Assembly: GCA_963725175.1 (NCBI GenBank)
Contig: CAVRXH010000006.1
Location: 3,100,001-3,164,000 of the forward strand
Source: DASUBV01 sp963725175
GTDB lineage: Bacteria > Actinomycetota > Actinomycetes > Streptosporangiales > Streptosporangiaceae
Reading direction: 5' to 3'
Length of the DNA: 64,000 nt
Notes under the pieces: generated by a model
The model's database searches: none
Told to the model about the DNA's origin: nothing
The model's input: only the letters and a program-made list of their open reading frames with translations
Position numbers and translations under genes: made by a program
Shown here: piece after piece, positions 16,791-26,472 of the stretch
Numbering within the stretch: the first letter of the stretch is position 1
Layout of the letters: every line of letters begins with the position of its first letter

Positions 16791-17994
16791 ATGTCCGATT
16801 CCCAGATCACCGTGCTGGTGACGCTGACCGGCCGGGACCGGCCGGGCGTGACGTCCCGGCTGTTCGGCGTCCTGTCGGCACACGAGCTGAGCGTCGTAGA
16901 CGTCGAGCAGGTCGTGATCAGGGGACGGCTGATCCTGGGCGTCCTGCTGGCCTGCCCGGCCAATCCCGACCTCACCGCGATCCACCGGCAGGTCACCGGC
17001 ATGGCCGACGACCTGGACATGGACGCCGAGATCACCATGGGCTCGGTCGAACGGCCGCCCCGGCGGCGCGGCAGCCTGCACGTGACCGTCCTGGGCAGCC
17101 CGCTGCTGCCCGCCGTGATCGCGGCCATCGCCGGGCAGATCGCCGCCAACGGGGCGAACATCGACCGGATCGGGCGGGTCGCGCACCGCCCGGTCACCTG
17201 CATCGAGTTCGATATCTCCGGGGCCGACCCGGTCATGCTGCGCACCGCGCTGGCCCAGGAGTCGGCCCGGCTCGGTGTGGACGTGGCGGTCCAGCGCGGC
17301 GGGCTGCACCGTCGCGCCATGCGCCTGATCGTGATGGACGTGGACTCCACGCTGCTGCGTGAAGAGGCCATCGAGCTGCTGGCCGGCGAGGCCGGCTGCG
17401 GTCCGGAGGTGGCCGCGCTGACCGCGGCGGCGATGCGCGGCGAGATCGACTTCACCCGGTCGCTGCACGACCGGGTGGCGCTGCTGGCCGGGCTCGAGGT
17501 CGCGGCCATCGACAAGATCCTCAAGGACCTGCAAGCTGGCGCCAGGCGCCAGGACACTGATCAGGACGCTCAAGCGGCTCGGCTACCGCTGCGGCGTGGT
17601 CAGCGGCGGGTTCACCCAGTTCACCGACTGGCTGACCGCCGAGCTTGGCCTTGACTACGCGTCGGCGAACACGCTGGAGATCGCCGACGGCAGGCTGACC
17701 GGTCGGGTCACCGGTGAGGTCATCGACCGGGAGGGCAAGGAGCGGGCGCTGCGGCAGTTCGCCGCCGAGGCGGGGGTCCCGCTGAGCCAGGCCGTCGCGG
17801 TCGGGGATGGGGCGAACGACCTGGACATGATCGCGGCGGCCGGCCTCGGGGTTGCGTTCAATGCCAAGCCAGCGGTCCGTAGCGCGGCGGACACCTCGGT
17901 CAGCGTGCCGAACCTGGACGTGATCTTGTACCTGCTTGGCATCTCCCGGCACGACGTGGAGGCGGCGGACGCCGAGGACGACGCCGGGCGCTAA
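16791..17994 (+). CDS. serB: Phosphoserine phosphatase SerB (frameshifted near 17533)
   Basis: SerB makes L-serine from O-phospho-L-serine. The N-terminal half holds two ACT-type regulatory modules (ITVLVTLTGRDRPGVTSRLF and SLHVTVLGSPLLPAVIAAIA), then the HAD catalytic motif MDVDSTLL with the nucleophile Asp. The frame then breaks and resumes as LAPGARTLIRTLKRLGYRCG, VSGGFTQF (motif II) and VAVGDGANDLDMIAAAGLGVAF (motif III). Removing one A at 17533-17534 joins the parts into a 400-residue protein of normal length. A lesion in a biosynthetic housekeeping gene argues for a sequencing error. It is convergent with sixA (4-bp overlap). Confidence 0.88.
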
Positions 17995-18495
17995 GCCCCG
18001 CCGCGCGGGGTCCACGAGGCGATCAGGTCCGCGGTGCGCGGCGCCAGGTCAGCCCAGCTCCCGGCCAGGCCGATCACCGCGATCGCGGCGGTCGGGAAGC
18101 TGACCTCCGCCCCGGTCAGCGTCGGCCGCGAGTTGCCCCGCGCCGGGGTTGTGACCCACGTACAGCAGCGTCCCGACCGGCTCGGGGGTCAGCAGCACTA
18201 TCTCCGCCAGCAACGCGTCCGCCTCGGCCAGGTAGAGGCTGTCGTGGCTGGTGCACTCCACCGCGCGGCCCAGCTCGGCGGAGACCTGCTGCCAGGTCTG
18301 CCGGGTGCGGCGGGCGGAGGAGCAGATGACCGCGTCAGGGAGGTAGCCGCTGGCGCGCAGCCACTGGCCCGCCGCGGCGGCGTCTCGGCGGCCGCGCTCG
18401 GTCAGCGCGCGCTCGGCGTCAGGGCCGCCGGGCAGCTCGCCGGCCTTGGCGTGCCGCATCACGATGAGTGCGTGCCTGCCTTCCATGTTTTCCAT
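17991..18495 (-). CDS. SixA-like phosphohistidine phosphatase (frameshifted near 18120)
   Basis: A histidine-phosphatase-superfamily protein. The catalytic RHG-type motif is MRHAKAGE near the N terminus, followed by LTERGRRDAAAAGQWL, SSARRTRQTWQ and VGHNPG, the usual order for SixA. After NPGAGQLAAD the frame changes; in the other frame LTGAEVSFPTAAIAVIGLAGSW continues to a TAG at 17991-17993. A single inserted base near 18119-18122 accounts for the break and gives 167 residues, the usual length. SixA-type enzymes dephosphorylate phosphohistidine in signalling proteins such as PTS or histidine-kinase partners. Confidence 0.83.
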
Positions 18496-18561
18496 CGTTG
18501 ACCACCTCCCGGCCAGACGCCCTGCGGCACGCGGGACGGCCTGCCCAGATATAAAACGCCC

Positions 18562-18591
18562 GGCGGGCGGTGAGTGACCTCACCGCCCGCC
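18562..18591 (-). terminator. Rho-independent terminator of hppA
   Basis: A perfect 13-bp stem GGCGGGCGGTGAG / CTCACCGCCCGCC with a 4-nt loop, 21 bp downstream of the hppA stop on the minus strand. It is followed in transcription order by GGGCGTTTTAT, a short U-tract. Confidence 0.85.
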
Positions 18592-18612
18592 AGGGCAAAA
18601 CCGAATCGAGCC

Positions 18613-20983
18613 TCAGGCCGTCGTCGCGGCCGACTCCTTGCCGGAGTCGTCGGAGTCGTCGGAGCTGCCAGGGCCGTCCGCTCCGCCCGCACCGCCCGCC
18701 TCGACCGCGGCAGGCTCGCCGTCGGCGGAGTCGTCCATGCTGTTGGCACGGCGCTTGGAGATGACCACGGCGGCCACGATGATGGCCACCGCCGCGATCG
18801 ACACGCCCGCGCGCAGCCCCAGGTTGTGGCTGTACTTCACGACGCTGGTCGCGATCAGCAGCGACACCAGGTTCATGACCTTGATCAGCGGGTTGATGGC
18901 CGGGCCCGCGGTGTCCTTGAACGGGTCGCCCACGGTGTCACCGATGATGGTGGCCTCGTGCGCGGGCGAGCCCTTGCCGCCGTGGTGACCGTCCTCGACC
19001 AGCTTCTTGGCGTTGTCCCAGGCCCCGCCGGAGTTGGACAGGAACACCGCCATCAGGGCGCCGGCCGCGATCGCGCCGGCCAGGTAGGCGCCCAGCGGCG
19101 CGTACCCGAAGGCGAACCCGACGGCGATCGGCGCGAGGACCGCGAGCAGGCCTGGCGTCGCCAGCTCCCGCAGCGAGTCCCTGGTGCAGATGTCCACCAC
19201 GCGGGCGTACTCGGGCTTCTCGGAGAAGTCCATGATCCCCGGCCGGGTACGGAACTGCTCGCGGACCTCGTAGACCACCCGGCCGGCCGCCCGGCCGACC
19301 GCCATGATCGCCAGGCCGGAGAAGAAGAACACCACCGAGGCGCCGATGATGAGCCCGAACAGCACGTTCGGCCGGTCGATGGAGAGCGAGAACGTGCCGG
19401 CGGTCTTGAGCGCGCTCTCCACCTGAGTGCGGAACGCGCCGAACAGCGCCGTGGCGGCCAGCACCGCGGTCGCGATGGCGATGCCCTTGGTGATCGCCTT
19501 GGTGGTGTTGCCCACCGCGTCCAGGTTGGTCAGCACCTGCGCGGCCTCGCCCTCGATCTCGCCGGACATCTCCGCGATGCCCTGGGCGTTGTCGGAGACC
19601 GGGCCGAAGGTGTCCATCGAGACGATGACGCCGACCGTGGTGAGCAGGCCGGTGCCCGGCCAGGGCCACGGCGAACAGCGCGATGGTGGCGTTCCCCGTG
19701 CCGAGCAGGAAGGCCAGGTAGACGGCGCCGCCGATGAGCAGGGCCGAGTACACCGCGGACTCCAGGCCGACCGAGATGCCGGACAGGATGACGGTGGCGG
19801 GACCGGTCAGCGAGCTCTCGCCGATGTCCTTGACCGGGCGCCGGGAGGTCTCGGTGAAGTACCCGGTCAGCAGCTGGATCGCGCTGGCCAGCACCAGGCC
19901 GATGAGGACCGCGCCGATGGCCAGCAGCCGGGGGTTGCCGCTGTGGTTCAGGATCGCCGCGGACGAGACGCCCTTCAGCGCGCTGAACTTGGACGGCAGG
20001 TAGACGAAGGCCGCGATGACGACCAGCACCAGCGAGAAGATCGCCGAGATGAAGAAGCCCCGGTTGATCGCGGTCATGCCGCTGCGGTCGTTCTTGCGCG
20101 GCGCGACGACGAAGATGCCGAGCATCGCGGTGATCACGCCGAGCATCGGGACGATCAGCGGGAAGACCAGGCCCGCGGAGCCGAACGCGGCGCGGCCCAG
20201 GATCAGCGAGGCGACCAGCATGACCGAGTACGACTCGAAGAGGTCGGCGGCCATGCCCGCGCAGTCACCGACGTTGTCGCCCACGTTGTCGGCGATGGTG
20301 GCGGCGTTCCGCGGGTCATCTTCCGGGATGCCCTGCTCGACCTTGCCGACCAGGTCGGCGCCGACGTCAGCGGCCTTGGTGAAGATGCCGCCGCCGACAC
20401 GCATGAACATCGCGAGCAGCGCGGCGCCGAAGCCGAAGCCCTCCAGCACGCTGGAGGCGTTGGCCCGGTAGATGATCACGACGATGGCCGCGCCCAGCAG
20501 GCCGAGACCGACGGTGAACATGCCGGCCACGCCGCCGGTACGGAACGCGATCCGCATCGCGGACCGCTCACCCGACTCTTTCGCCGCAGCGGCGACGCGG
20601 ACGTTGCCGCGCACCGCCAGGGACATTCCCGTGAATCCGGCCAGCGCCGAGAACACGGCACCGACCAGGAAGAAGATAGAGCGCCCGATCCGCACCGACT
20701 CGCTGTCCGCCGGAAGGACCAGCAGCACGAAGAAGATGAGGACAACGAAGACGCCAACGGTCTTGAACTGACGGCGCAGGTAAGCAGCCGCGCCTTCCTG
20801 GACCGCCTTGGCGATCTCCTGCATCTTCGGCGAGCCTTGACTGGCTGCCAGCACGTCCCGGACCAGCCAGCCGGCCACGGCTAGCGCTAGCAGCGCTACC
20901 ACGGCCACCACGGCTACCCAGGTCAGGTTGGAGCCGGTGACTGTGGCCGCTCCGCTCGCCAGAGCGGGGTTAAGCCTCGACAT
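18613..20983 (-). CDS. hppA: Membrane-bound proton-pumping pyrophosphatase HppA (frameshifted near 19655)
   Basis: A 789-residue membrane pyrophosphatase with about 16 transmembrane segments. It hydrolyses PPi and pumps H+. Substrate-binding motifs are present: GGGIFTKAADVGADLVGKVE, DDPRNAATIADNVGDNVGD and, in the C-terminal frame, GDTVGDPFKDTAGPAINPLIK (each the family signature). The sequence VGNTTKAITKG has Lys at the position that distinguishes K+-independent enzymes. The N-terminal frame breaks at ALAG; one extra G/C in the GGG run at 19654-19657 explains it and the other frame continues TGLLTTVGVIVSMDTFGPV. The ATG at 20983 has AGGAGG just upstream. The C-terminal tail is acidic and Ser/Asp-rich. 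Confidence 0.93.
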
Positions 20984-21209
20984 CTGTCCTCCTTGACAGG
21001 GGAAAACTAACTTCGCCCGAGCCGCTGCCCAGGTGGCAGAGTCAGAGCGTGCGTGCGGCCCGCTGGCGAGCAAGCTGGCGAATGGGCCACGGATCAGTGC
21101 CGGGGAGTCTACGCATCCGGGCAAGTCGATGGTAAATCGGGGCCGGATCCCGTGAATATCGTGGCTGATTTGTCATGCACAACGCCGCTAGGCGCGCCCG
21201 CGGCGCGCT

Positions 21210-21602
21210 TTAGCTCGCGGTCACCGCCGACGGCCAGCTCATCCGGATGCTCGTGCCCGCGTCGGTCTCGCTGATCTGAACGTCGTCAGCGAGCCCGGCG
21301 ATCACGGCGATGCCGAATCCGGGCGGGAACGAGGCGCCATTCCCGCTGCCCTGCATGCTGGTGTCGGTCACCTCGACCTCGAACCGGCCGCCCAGCTCCG
21401 TCAGGGCCAGGCGGACCGGCTCGGTCGGGCAGTGCAGCCGGTGCTCTTCCACCGCGCGTGAGCACGCCTCGCCCACCGCCAGCCGCACCTCATCCAGCAG
21501 TGACTCATCGACGCCGCTGCGGCGTGCGACCGCCGCGGCGACCAGCCGCGCGGTCCGCACATGGGCGGGCAGCGGGGTAAAGCTCAACTCGACAGTGGCC
21601 AT
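21210..21602 (-). CDS. RsbW-like anti-sigma factor/serine kinase, partner of BldG
   Basis: A 130-residue GHKL (HATPase_c_2) protein. The helix SLLDEVRLAVGEACSRAVEEH corresponds to the N-box region, and GFGIAVIAGLADDVQI to the G2 region. The usual N-box Asn is replaced (EACSRAV) and the G1 DxGxG motif is weak (TDTSMQGSGNG), so kinase activity may be altered. It starts 22 bp after the bldG stop, the same arrangement known in Streptomyces, where the neighbouring protein binds BldG. It probably controls a stress or developmental sigma factor by partner switching. Confidence 0.85.
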   Translation of the reverse strand: MATVELSFTPLPAHVRTARLVAAAVARRSGVDESLLDEVRLAVGEACSRAVEEHRLHCPTEPVRLALTELGGRFEVEVTDTSMQGSGNGASFPPGFGIAVIAGLADDVQISETDAGTSIRMSWPSAVTAS

Positions 21603-21624
21603 CTCGGGGAATTGCGCCTTCGCC

Positions 21625-21975
21625 CTACTTCTCTGACTTGCGCGCCGCGATTGCCTCGTCCACGGTGTCGTGGATACCGAAGACCTTGGTCAGCCCCGTG
21701 ATCCGGAAGATCTTGAGGATCCGCTCCTGGGTGCAGACCAGGTCAAGCGACCCGTCGTGCGCCCGGACCCGCTTGAGCCCGCCCACGAGCACGCCCAAGC
21801 CGGTGGAGTCGAGGAACTCGACCTTCTCCATGTTGACGACCAGCTGGTAGAAGCCGTTGTTCACCAGGTCGATCAGCAGCTCACGCAGGCGGGGCGCCGT
21901 GTAGACGTCGATCTCGCCACCGACATCGACGATCTCGATCCCGTCCTTGGTGTGGTGATCTAGCTTCAGATCCAC
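21625..21975 (-). CDS. bldG: BldG-type anti-sigma factor antagonist (STAS domain)
   Basis: A 116-residue STAS protein. GGEIDVYTAPRLRELLIDLV, VEFLDSTGLGVLVGGLKRVR and QERILKIFRITGLTKVFGIH are nearly the same as in Streptomyces BldG, from memory of that family. Ser57 in LDSTGLG is the expected phosphorylation site. Phosphorylation by the anti-sigma kinase would release or restore sigma-factor inhibition, and in Streptomyces BldG controls aerial-mycelium formation and antibiotic production. Upstream lies the divergent helicase gene and downstream the anti-sigma factor and hppA, an arrangement I also recall from the S. coelicolor bldG region. Confidence 0.92.
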   Translation of the reverse strand: MDLKLDHHTKDGIEIVDVGGEIDVYTAPRLRELLIDLVNNGFYQLVVNMEKVEFLDSTGLGVLVGGLKRVRAHDGSLDLVCTQERILKIFRITGLTKVFGIHDTVDEAIAARKSEK

Positions 21976-22148
21976 AAAGTCCTCCAGCGCCTGTTACGGC
22001 TCTCTTGTAAGCGGGCCAGCCAACCGGACCCCCGCCCGGTGGCACGCGGGCGGCTTGCTCCGTCGCGCATTCAACCACGCTCTGAGGTCATGTCTATACC
22101 AGATCGCAGTTAGAGACACCTTGCCTCGTGATGACACACTGAAACCCG

Positions 22149-24533
22149 ATGCCTACTCTCAAGCTACTAGCTGCCACCGACACAAGCGCCGGGAGCGCCG
22201 TTGCCGTGGCAGCCGTGTCACGAGAGGACACCACGCTAGCCGACTTGGGGCTCGCTGGCACCGCTCAGGGCGGCATCCTGCACCGTGGCGCGCAGACTGG
22301 CCGGCTGACGCACCTGCGGCAGCTCCCGGCCCGGCGCGGCCGGCGCTCGAGCTGGCCCGGCTGGGTGCCCGCCGAGCTGACGGCCGCGCTGGCGGCGGCG
22401 GGGCCGGCGCAGCCGTGGACGCACCAGGCCAGGGCCGCCCGGCTGGCCTGGTCGGGAAAGAGCGTCATCGTCGCCACCGGCACCGCGTCGGGCAAGTCGC
22501 TGTGCTACCTGGTGCCCGCGCTGGCGGGCGTGCTCGCGGGCGGCACCGCCCTGTACATCGCCCCGACCAGGGCGCTCGCCGCCGACCAGCTCAGGCTCAT
22601 CGCCTCGCTCGGGCTGCCGGGGGTGCGCGCCGCCGTGGTGGACGGCGATACCCCGTACGCCGACCGTGTCTGGGCCCGCTCGCACGCTAACTACCTGCTC
22701 ACCACCCCGGACATGCTGCATCAGTCGCTGCTGCCGAGGAACGGGTGGTGGGACGGCTTCTTCCGGCGGCTGCGCTACGTGGTGGTGGACGAGTGCCATA
22801 CCTACCGCGGCGTGTTCGGCTCGCACGTCGCCCAGGTGCTGCGGCGGCTGCGCCGGATCACGGCGGCGCGTGCGGGTGCCGAGGCCGTGTTCCTGCTGGC
22901 CTCGGCCACCATCAGCGAGCCCGCGCAGTGCGCCAGGCTGCTGACCGGCGTGCCCGCCGAGGCGGTCAGCGCCGACGGCGCGCCGCGCGGCGCGGTGACC
23001 CTCGCGCTGTGGGAGCCGCCGCCCACCTCGATGCGCGGCCAGGCCGGCGCCCCGCTGCGGCGCAGCGCCACCGCCGAGGCGGCGGATCTCCTGGCCGACC
23101 TGGTGATCAGCGGCGTGCCGACGCTCGCGTTCGTGCGATCCAGGCGCGGCGCGGAGGCGGTGGCGCTGGCCGCCAGACGGCAGGTGGAAGAGGCCGGGGG
23201 CACCGGGCTGGCGCGCCGGGTGGCCGCCTATCGCTCCGGGTACCTGGCGGCGGAACGGCGTGCCCTGGAGGAAGGCCTTCGTTCTGGCGAGATCACCGCG
23301 CTGGCCACCACGACGGCACTGGAGCTGGGTGTCAGCATCGCGGGCCTCGACGCCGTGCTCATCGCCGGCTGGCCGGGAACCCGCGCCGCGCTGTGGCAGC
23401 AGGCGGGCCGGGCCGGGCGGGCCGGGCGCGGCGCGGTCGCGATCATGATCGCCCGCGACGACCCGCTCGACACCTACCTCGTGCATCACCCCGACGCGCT
23501 GTTCGGCGCCCCGGTCGAGGCCACCGTGCTCGACCCGGCCAATCCGTACGTGCTGGCACCGCACCTGTGCGCCGCCGCCGCCGAACTGCCGCTCACCGAG
23601 GCGGACCTGGGCGAGTTCAGCCCCGCGGCGGGGCCGGTGGCGGCCCGGCTGTGCCGCGAGGGCCTGCTGCGCAGCCGCGGCGGGCAGTGGTTCTGCACCA
23701 GCAAGGGCACCGCCGCCCGGACCGGCCTGCGCGGCGACGGCCGCCCGGCGGTGCGGATCGTCGAGCAGGCCACCGGGCGGCTGATCGGGACGGTGGACGA
23801 GCCGTCCGCGCACGTGCTCGCCCATGCCGGCGCCGTCTACCCGCACCAGGGCGAGATGTACCTGATCGGCTCGCTCGACCTGGACGGCAGCGTGGCGCTG
23901 GCCACCCTCGGCGACCCCGGCTATGCCACCTCCGCGCGCGAGGTCACCACCGTCGAGGTAGCCGGCGAGCTGACCGCGCAGTCCTGGGGCGAGGGCAGCA
24001 TCCACTTCGGCGACGTCCTGGTGACCCGTCAGGTGGTCTCGTATGTGCGCCGCGCCCCCGACGGCGGGCGGTCGCTCGGCGAGGAACCGCTCGACCTGCC
24101 CGCCAGGACGCTGCGGACCCGCGCGGTCTGGTGGACGATCTCACCGGCGCAGCGCGCCGGGCTGGCCCGGCGCGGCATCGACCTGCCAGGCGCCGCGCAC
24201 GCGGCCGAGCACGCCTCCATCGGCTTGCTGCCGCTGATGGCCGCCTGCGACCGGTGGGACGTGGGCGGGCTCTCGGCCGACCCGCACTCCGAGACCGGGC
24301 TGCTCACGGTTTACGTGTACGACGGGCACGACGGCGGCGCGGGCTTCGCCGAGCGCGGCTTCGCCGTGGCCCGCCAGTGGCTAACCGCCACCGCCGAGGC
24401 CATCGAGAGCTGCCCCTGCACGGCAGGCTGCCCCTCCTGCATCCAGTCCCCGAAATGCGGCAACAACAACCACCCCCTAGACAAACCAGGCGCCGTAACC
24501 CTCCTCCGCTGCCTGCTAACCGGCGCCCCCTAG
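22149..24533 (+). CDS. MrfA-like DEAD/DEAH-box helicase with DUF1998-type zinc site
   Basis: A 794-residue superfamily 2 helicase. Motif I is ATGTASGKS, motif II VVDECHTYRG (DECH), motif III SATIS, and motif VI QQAGRAGRAGRG. The C-terminal region ends in CPCTAGCPSCIQSPKCGNNN, the four-cysteine cluster of the DUF1998/MZB domain. This architecture matches Bacillus MrfA (YprA), which unwinds 3'-5' and repairs mitomycin-induced DNA damage. No MrfB-type exonuclease is next to it. The gene is divergent from bldG with 173 bp between starts. The start at ATG 22149 is tentative; similarity begins later. Confidence 0.87.
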   Translation: MPTLKLLAATDTSAGSAVAVAAVSREDTTLADLGLAGTAQGGILHRGAQTGRLTHLRQLPARRGRRSSWPGWVPAELTAALAAAGPAQPWTHQARAARLAWSGKSVIVATGTASGKSLCYLVPALAGVLAGGTALYIAPTRALAADQLRLIASLGLPGVRAAVVDGDTPYADRVWARSHANYLLTTPDMLHQSLLPRNGWWDGFFRRLRYVVVDECHTYRGVFGSHVAQVLRRLRRITAARAGAEAVFLLASATISEPAQCARLLTGVPAEAVSADGAPRGAVTLALWEPPPTSMRGQAGAPLRRSATAEAADLLADLVISGVPTLAFVRSRRGAEAVALAARRQVEEAGGTGLARRVAAYRSGYLAAERRALEEGLRSGEITALATTTALELGVSIAGLDAVLIAGWPGTRAALWQQAGRAGRAGRGAVAIMIARDDPLDTYLVHHPDALFGAPVEATVLDPANPYVLAPHLCAAAAELPLTEADLGEFSPAAGPVAARLCREGLLRSRGGQWFCTSKGTAARTGLRGDGRPAVRIVEQATGRLIGTVDEPSAHVLAHAGAVYPHQGEMYLIGSLDLDGSVALATLGDPGYATSAREVTTVEVAGELTAQSWGEGSIHFGDVLVTRQVVSYVRRAPDGGRSLGEEPLDLPARTLRTRAVWWTISPAQRAGLARRGIDLPGAAHAAEHASIGLLPLMAACDRWDVGGLSADPHSETGLLTVYVYDGHDGGAGFAERGFAVARQWLTATAEAIESCPCTAGCPSCIQSPKCGNNNHPLDKPGAVTLLRCLLTGAP

Positions 24534-24594
24534 CCGTCCCCCCGCCCCGAGGCATCGGCATGCACGGCACGGCCGCCCCGACGGGGCGCGCCCC

Positions 24595-24660
24595 GTTCTT
24601 ACGACAGTGAACCCACTTCCACAGTCGTAAGAACGACAGCAGACGTACGTCCACTGTCGT
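24595..24660 (+). promoter_or_regulatory. Nested, mutually exclusive inverted repeats downstream of the helicase gene
   Basis: GTTCTTACGAC (24595-24605) pairs perfectly with GTCGTAAGAAC (24624-24634). The overlapping segment ACGACAGTG (24601-24609) instead pairs perfectly with CACTGTCGT (24652-24660). A 10-bp palindrome GACGTACGTC lies at 24642-24651. The first arm cannot form both stems at once. It may be the helicase-gene terminator or an attenuator-like switch; no small ORF or ligand-binding fold is recognisable. Confidence 0.45.
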
Positions 24661-24875
24661 ATCGGGGACGCGGTGCGAGCGGATGCGCCGATGCGCCAAC
24701 CCCAGCCACGCGCATGCCGCCCCAGGGCCTGGGCGTCCGGGACGCGGTGCGAGCGGATGCGCGGCTGCGCCAACCCCAGCCAGGCGCATGCCGCCCGAGA
24801 GCCCGAGTATCGGGGACGCGATGCCAACGGATGCGACCGTATGTACCATCCCCAGCCCGGCGTATGCCGCCCGTG
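24661..24875. repeat. Three imperfect tandem copies of a ~75-bp intergenic repeat
   Basis: The block GGGGACGCGGTGCGAGCGGA followed by TGCGC..TGCGCCAACCCCAGCCA..CGCATGCCGCCC is present near 24662, 24739 and 24811. The first two copies are close to identical and the third is diverged. It lies in the roughly 600-bp gap between the helicase and HAD genes, which contains no convincing gene. A noncoding or structural role is possible; I do not recognise the family. Confidence 0.7.
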
Positions 24876-24973
24876 AGGGCCGGCAACGCCGGCCCGAGCG
24901 CGCGGCAGGGGGGCTCCGGGGGGCGAAGCCCCCTCGGCCTGGGGTTCCAGGGGTCATTCCCTGGGAAAAATGG

Positions 24974-25008
24974 GGCGACCCCCGCCGGGGGGGAGAGCGG
25001 GGGTCGCC
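24974..25008. terminator. GC-rich hairpin, possible terminator
   Basis: A perfect 12-bp stem GGCGACCCCCGC (24974-24985) / GCGGGGGTCGCC (24997-25008) around an 11-nt loop. It lies between the tandem repeats and the HAD gene. A second smaller element GGGGGCT...AGCCCCC precedes it near 24907-24931. Direction of use is unclear. Confidence 0.55.
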
Positions 25009-25095
25009 GTACGGTCCGGCTCCGGGGGGGCAGAGCCGGCACCGTTACCCATGAAAGCCTACGCGGGACTGGCTGAAGTTACCAGCCGGTCAGGC

Positions 25096-25113
25096 TGAAC
25101 CGGATTCGGTTCA
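25096..25113 (+). promoter_or_regulatory. Inverted repeat upstream of the HAD gene
   Basis: TGAACCG-GATT-CGGTTCA forms an exact 7-bp inverted repeat, 26 bp before the GTG start of the HAD-family gene. A TATGCT sequence at 25126-25131 could be a -10 element. The position suits an operator, but no regulator is known. Confidence 0.35.
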
Positions 25114-25139
25114 CTTGCCTTCCCCTATGCTGCCGGATC

Positions 25140-25901
25140 GTGGGCGCATCCGTCGAGAGCACGAGCAGAACTGCCGCAGCTTTCTTCGACCTCGATAAGA
25201 CAATCATCTCGCGTTCAAGCACCCTGGCTTTCGTACCTGCGTTCTACCGGCACGGACTGATCACCCGGTCGCAGGCAATCCGCGGTGCATGCGCGCAGCT
25301 CATTTTCCGCGTGCACGGAGCGGGCCCGGACCGGATGATGCGGATTCGCGAGCAGGTCAGCGAGCTGTGCCGCGGCTGGGCGGCCGATCAGGTGAGCGAG
25401 ATCGTCAGCGCGGACCTAGCTTCCACCGTCGTCCCGCTGGTCTACGACCGTGCCCGCGAGCTGATCGCCGCGCATGCCGCGGCGGGTCATGATGTGGTCA
25501 TCGTGAGCTCGTCCGGGCAGGAGATCGTCACGCCGATCGGCGTCATGCTGGGCGCGACCGGCGTGATCGCCACCCGGATGGAGATCGCCCAGGGCCGGTA
25601 TACCGGGGCCATGCAGTTTTACGCTTACGGCGAAGCGAAGGCCGTGCGGATGCGCGAACTGGCCGCCGAGCGCGGTTACGACCTCGCCGACTGCTTCGCT
25701 TACAGCGACTCTGTGACCGACGTGCCGATGCTGGCCGCCGTCGGCCATCCGCATGCGGTGAACCCGGACCGCGCGCTGCGCAAGGTCGCCAGGGAGCGTG
25801 GCTGGCCAGTGCTGGCCTTCGAAGGGCAGACACTGAGCGAACTGCCCAGGATGCCCGTTACGCCCGAAAAAAAGGCCATCGCCCCGTCCGGAGCTGATTA
25901 A
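25140..25901 (+). CDS. HAD-IB family phosphatase (SerB-like HAD hydrolase)
   Basis: A 253-residue HAD hydrolase of subfamily IB. Motif I is AFFDLDKTII with the nucleophile Asp, motif II VVIVSSSGQEIV, and motif III ACFAYSDSVTDVPML-like (visible as FAYSDSVTDVPML). The cap between motif I and II is helical, as in phosphoserine-phosphatase-like proteins, but no ACT domain is present. Members dephosphorylate small metabolites; some actinomycete homologues are annotated as differentiation-associated. The GTG start at 25140 gives the family N terminus. Downstream is a gap with no convincing gene. Confidence 0.87.
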   Translation: MGASVESTSRTAAAFFDLDKTIISRSSTLAFVPAFYRHGLITRSQAIRGACAQLIFRVHGAGPDRMMRIREQVSELCRGWAADQVSEIVSADLASTVVPLVYDRARELIAAHAAAGHDVVIVSSSGQEIVTPIGVMLGATGVIATRMEIAQGRYTGAMQFYAYGEAKAVRMRELAAERGYDLADCFAYSDSVTDVPMLAAVGHPHAVNPDRALRKVARERGWPVLAFEGQTLSELPRMPVTPEKKAIAPSGAD

Positions 25902-26472
25902 CTTCCGCTGTTCCGCGCATGTGACGGCGGTCACCAATCGACATCACGAATTGGTTACGGCGAAGCCCTTTCCAACTAACAAGATCCGTCGTAGAAAGGT
26001 GCTACGGACGGTGACGTCCGGGCACGGCAGCCGGGCACCCACGCGCGACCAGCCGCGGGAGGCAGCCGAGGCAGGTGAGCGCCGCTATGCGGGCACCGAT
26101 GGTGTCCTGGCGGCAGTCCCCTGCCCGGCGATGAAGTTGCACGCATGGTAACCCGGTGTGACGTGATAGGTGACGGCGCCCGCTCTGGGCGCCGTCGCTA
26201 TGCCCGGCCTCTTTCGCCGTCCTGGCCGCCTTTTCCGGTTCCCTCCGCCTACGTTTCCCGGCTCTCTGCGCCGCCTCTTCCGGCTCTCCCCGCCGCCGCG
26301 CCTGCCACTGTGCCCGCCGCCGGCCGGTGCCATTTTCGGTGTTACCGGCACGCCGCGGCTGGCCACTGAGCGGGTATGAGCAAGACTTTGACTGACGCAG
26401 TGCCCGCTGGGACGCAGTTCCCGGCGGGACGCAGGGTCCGGCGGGACGCCGGGCCCAGAGGGGAGAGCACCG
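25902..26472. other. Intergenic stretch, no convincing gene
   Basis: A 570-bp gap between the HAD and holin-like genes. An open frame 25921-26151 has no homology I recognise and poor composition. The part 25940-26000 is comparatively AT-rich and could hold a promoter. A perfect hairpin lies at 26172-26196. I see no riboswitch or tRNA that I can name. Confidence 0.5.
26172..26196. terminator. Hairpin in the HAD/holin-like gap
   Basis: GACGGCGCCC / GGGCGCCGTC, a perfect 10-bp stem with a 5-nt loop. It lies 270 bp after the HAD stop, so it would end a transcript with a long 3' region or a short noncoding RNA starting in the AT-rich segment. Confidence 0.5.

Noticed and set aside
25921..26151. 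76-codon frame after the HAD gene
   Set aside because: Composition and start are poor and no domain is seen.
26140..26200. Possible tRNA or riboswitch around the 26172 hairpin
   Set aside because: No cloverleaf, CCA end or conserved riboswitch core.
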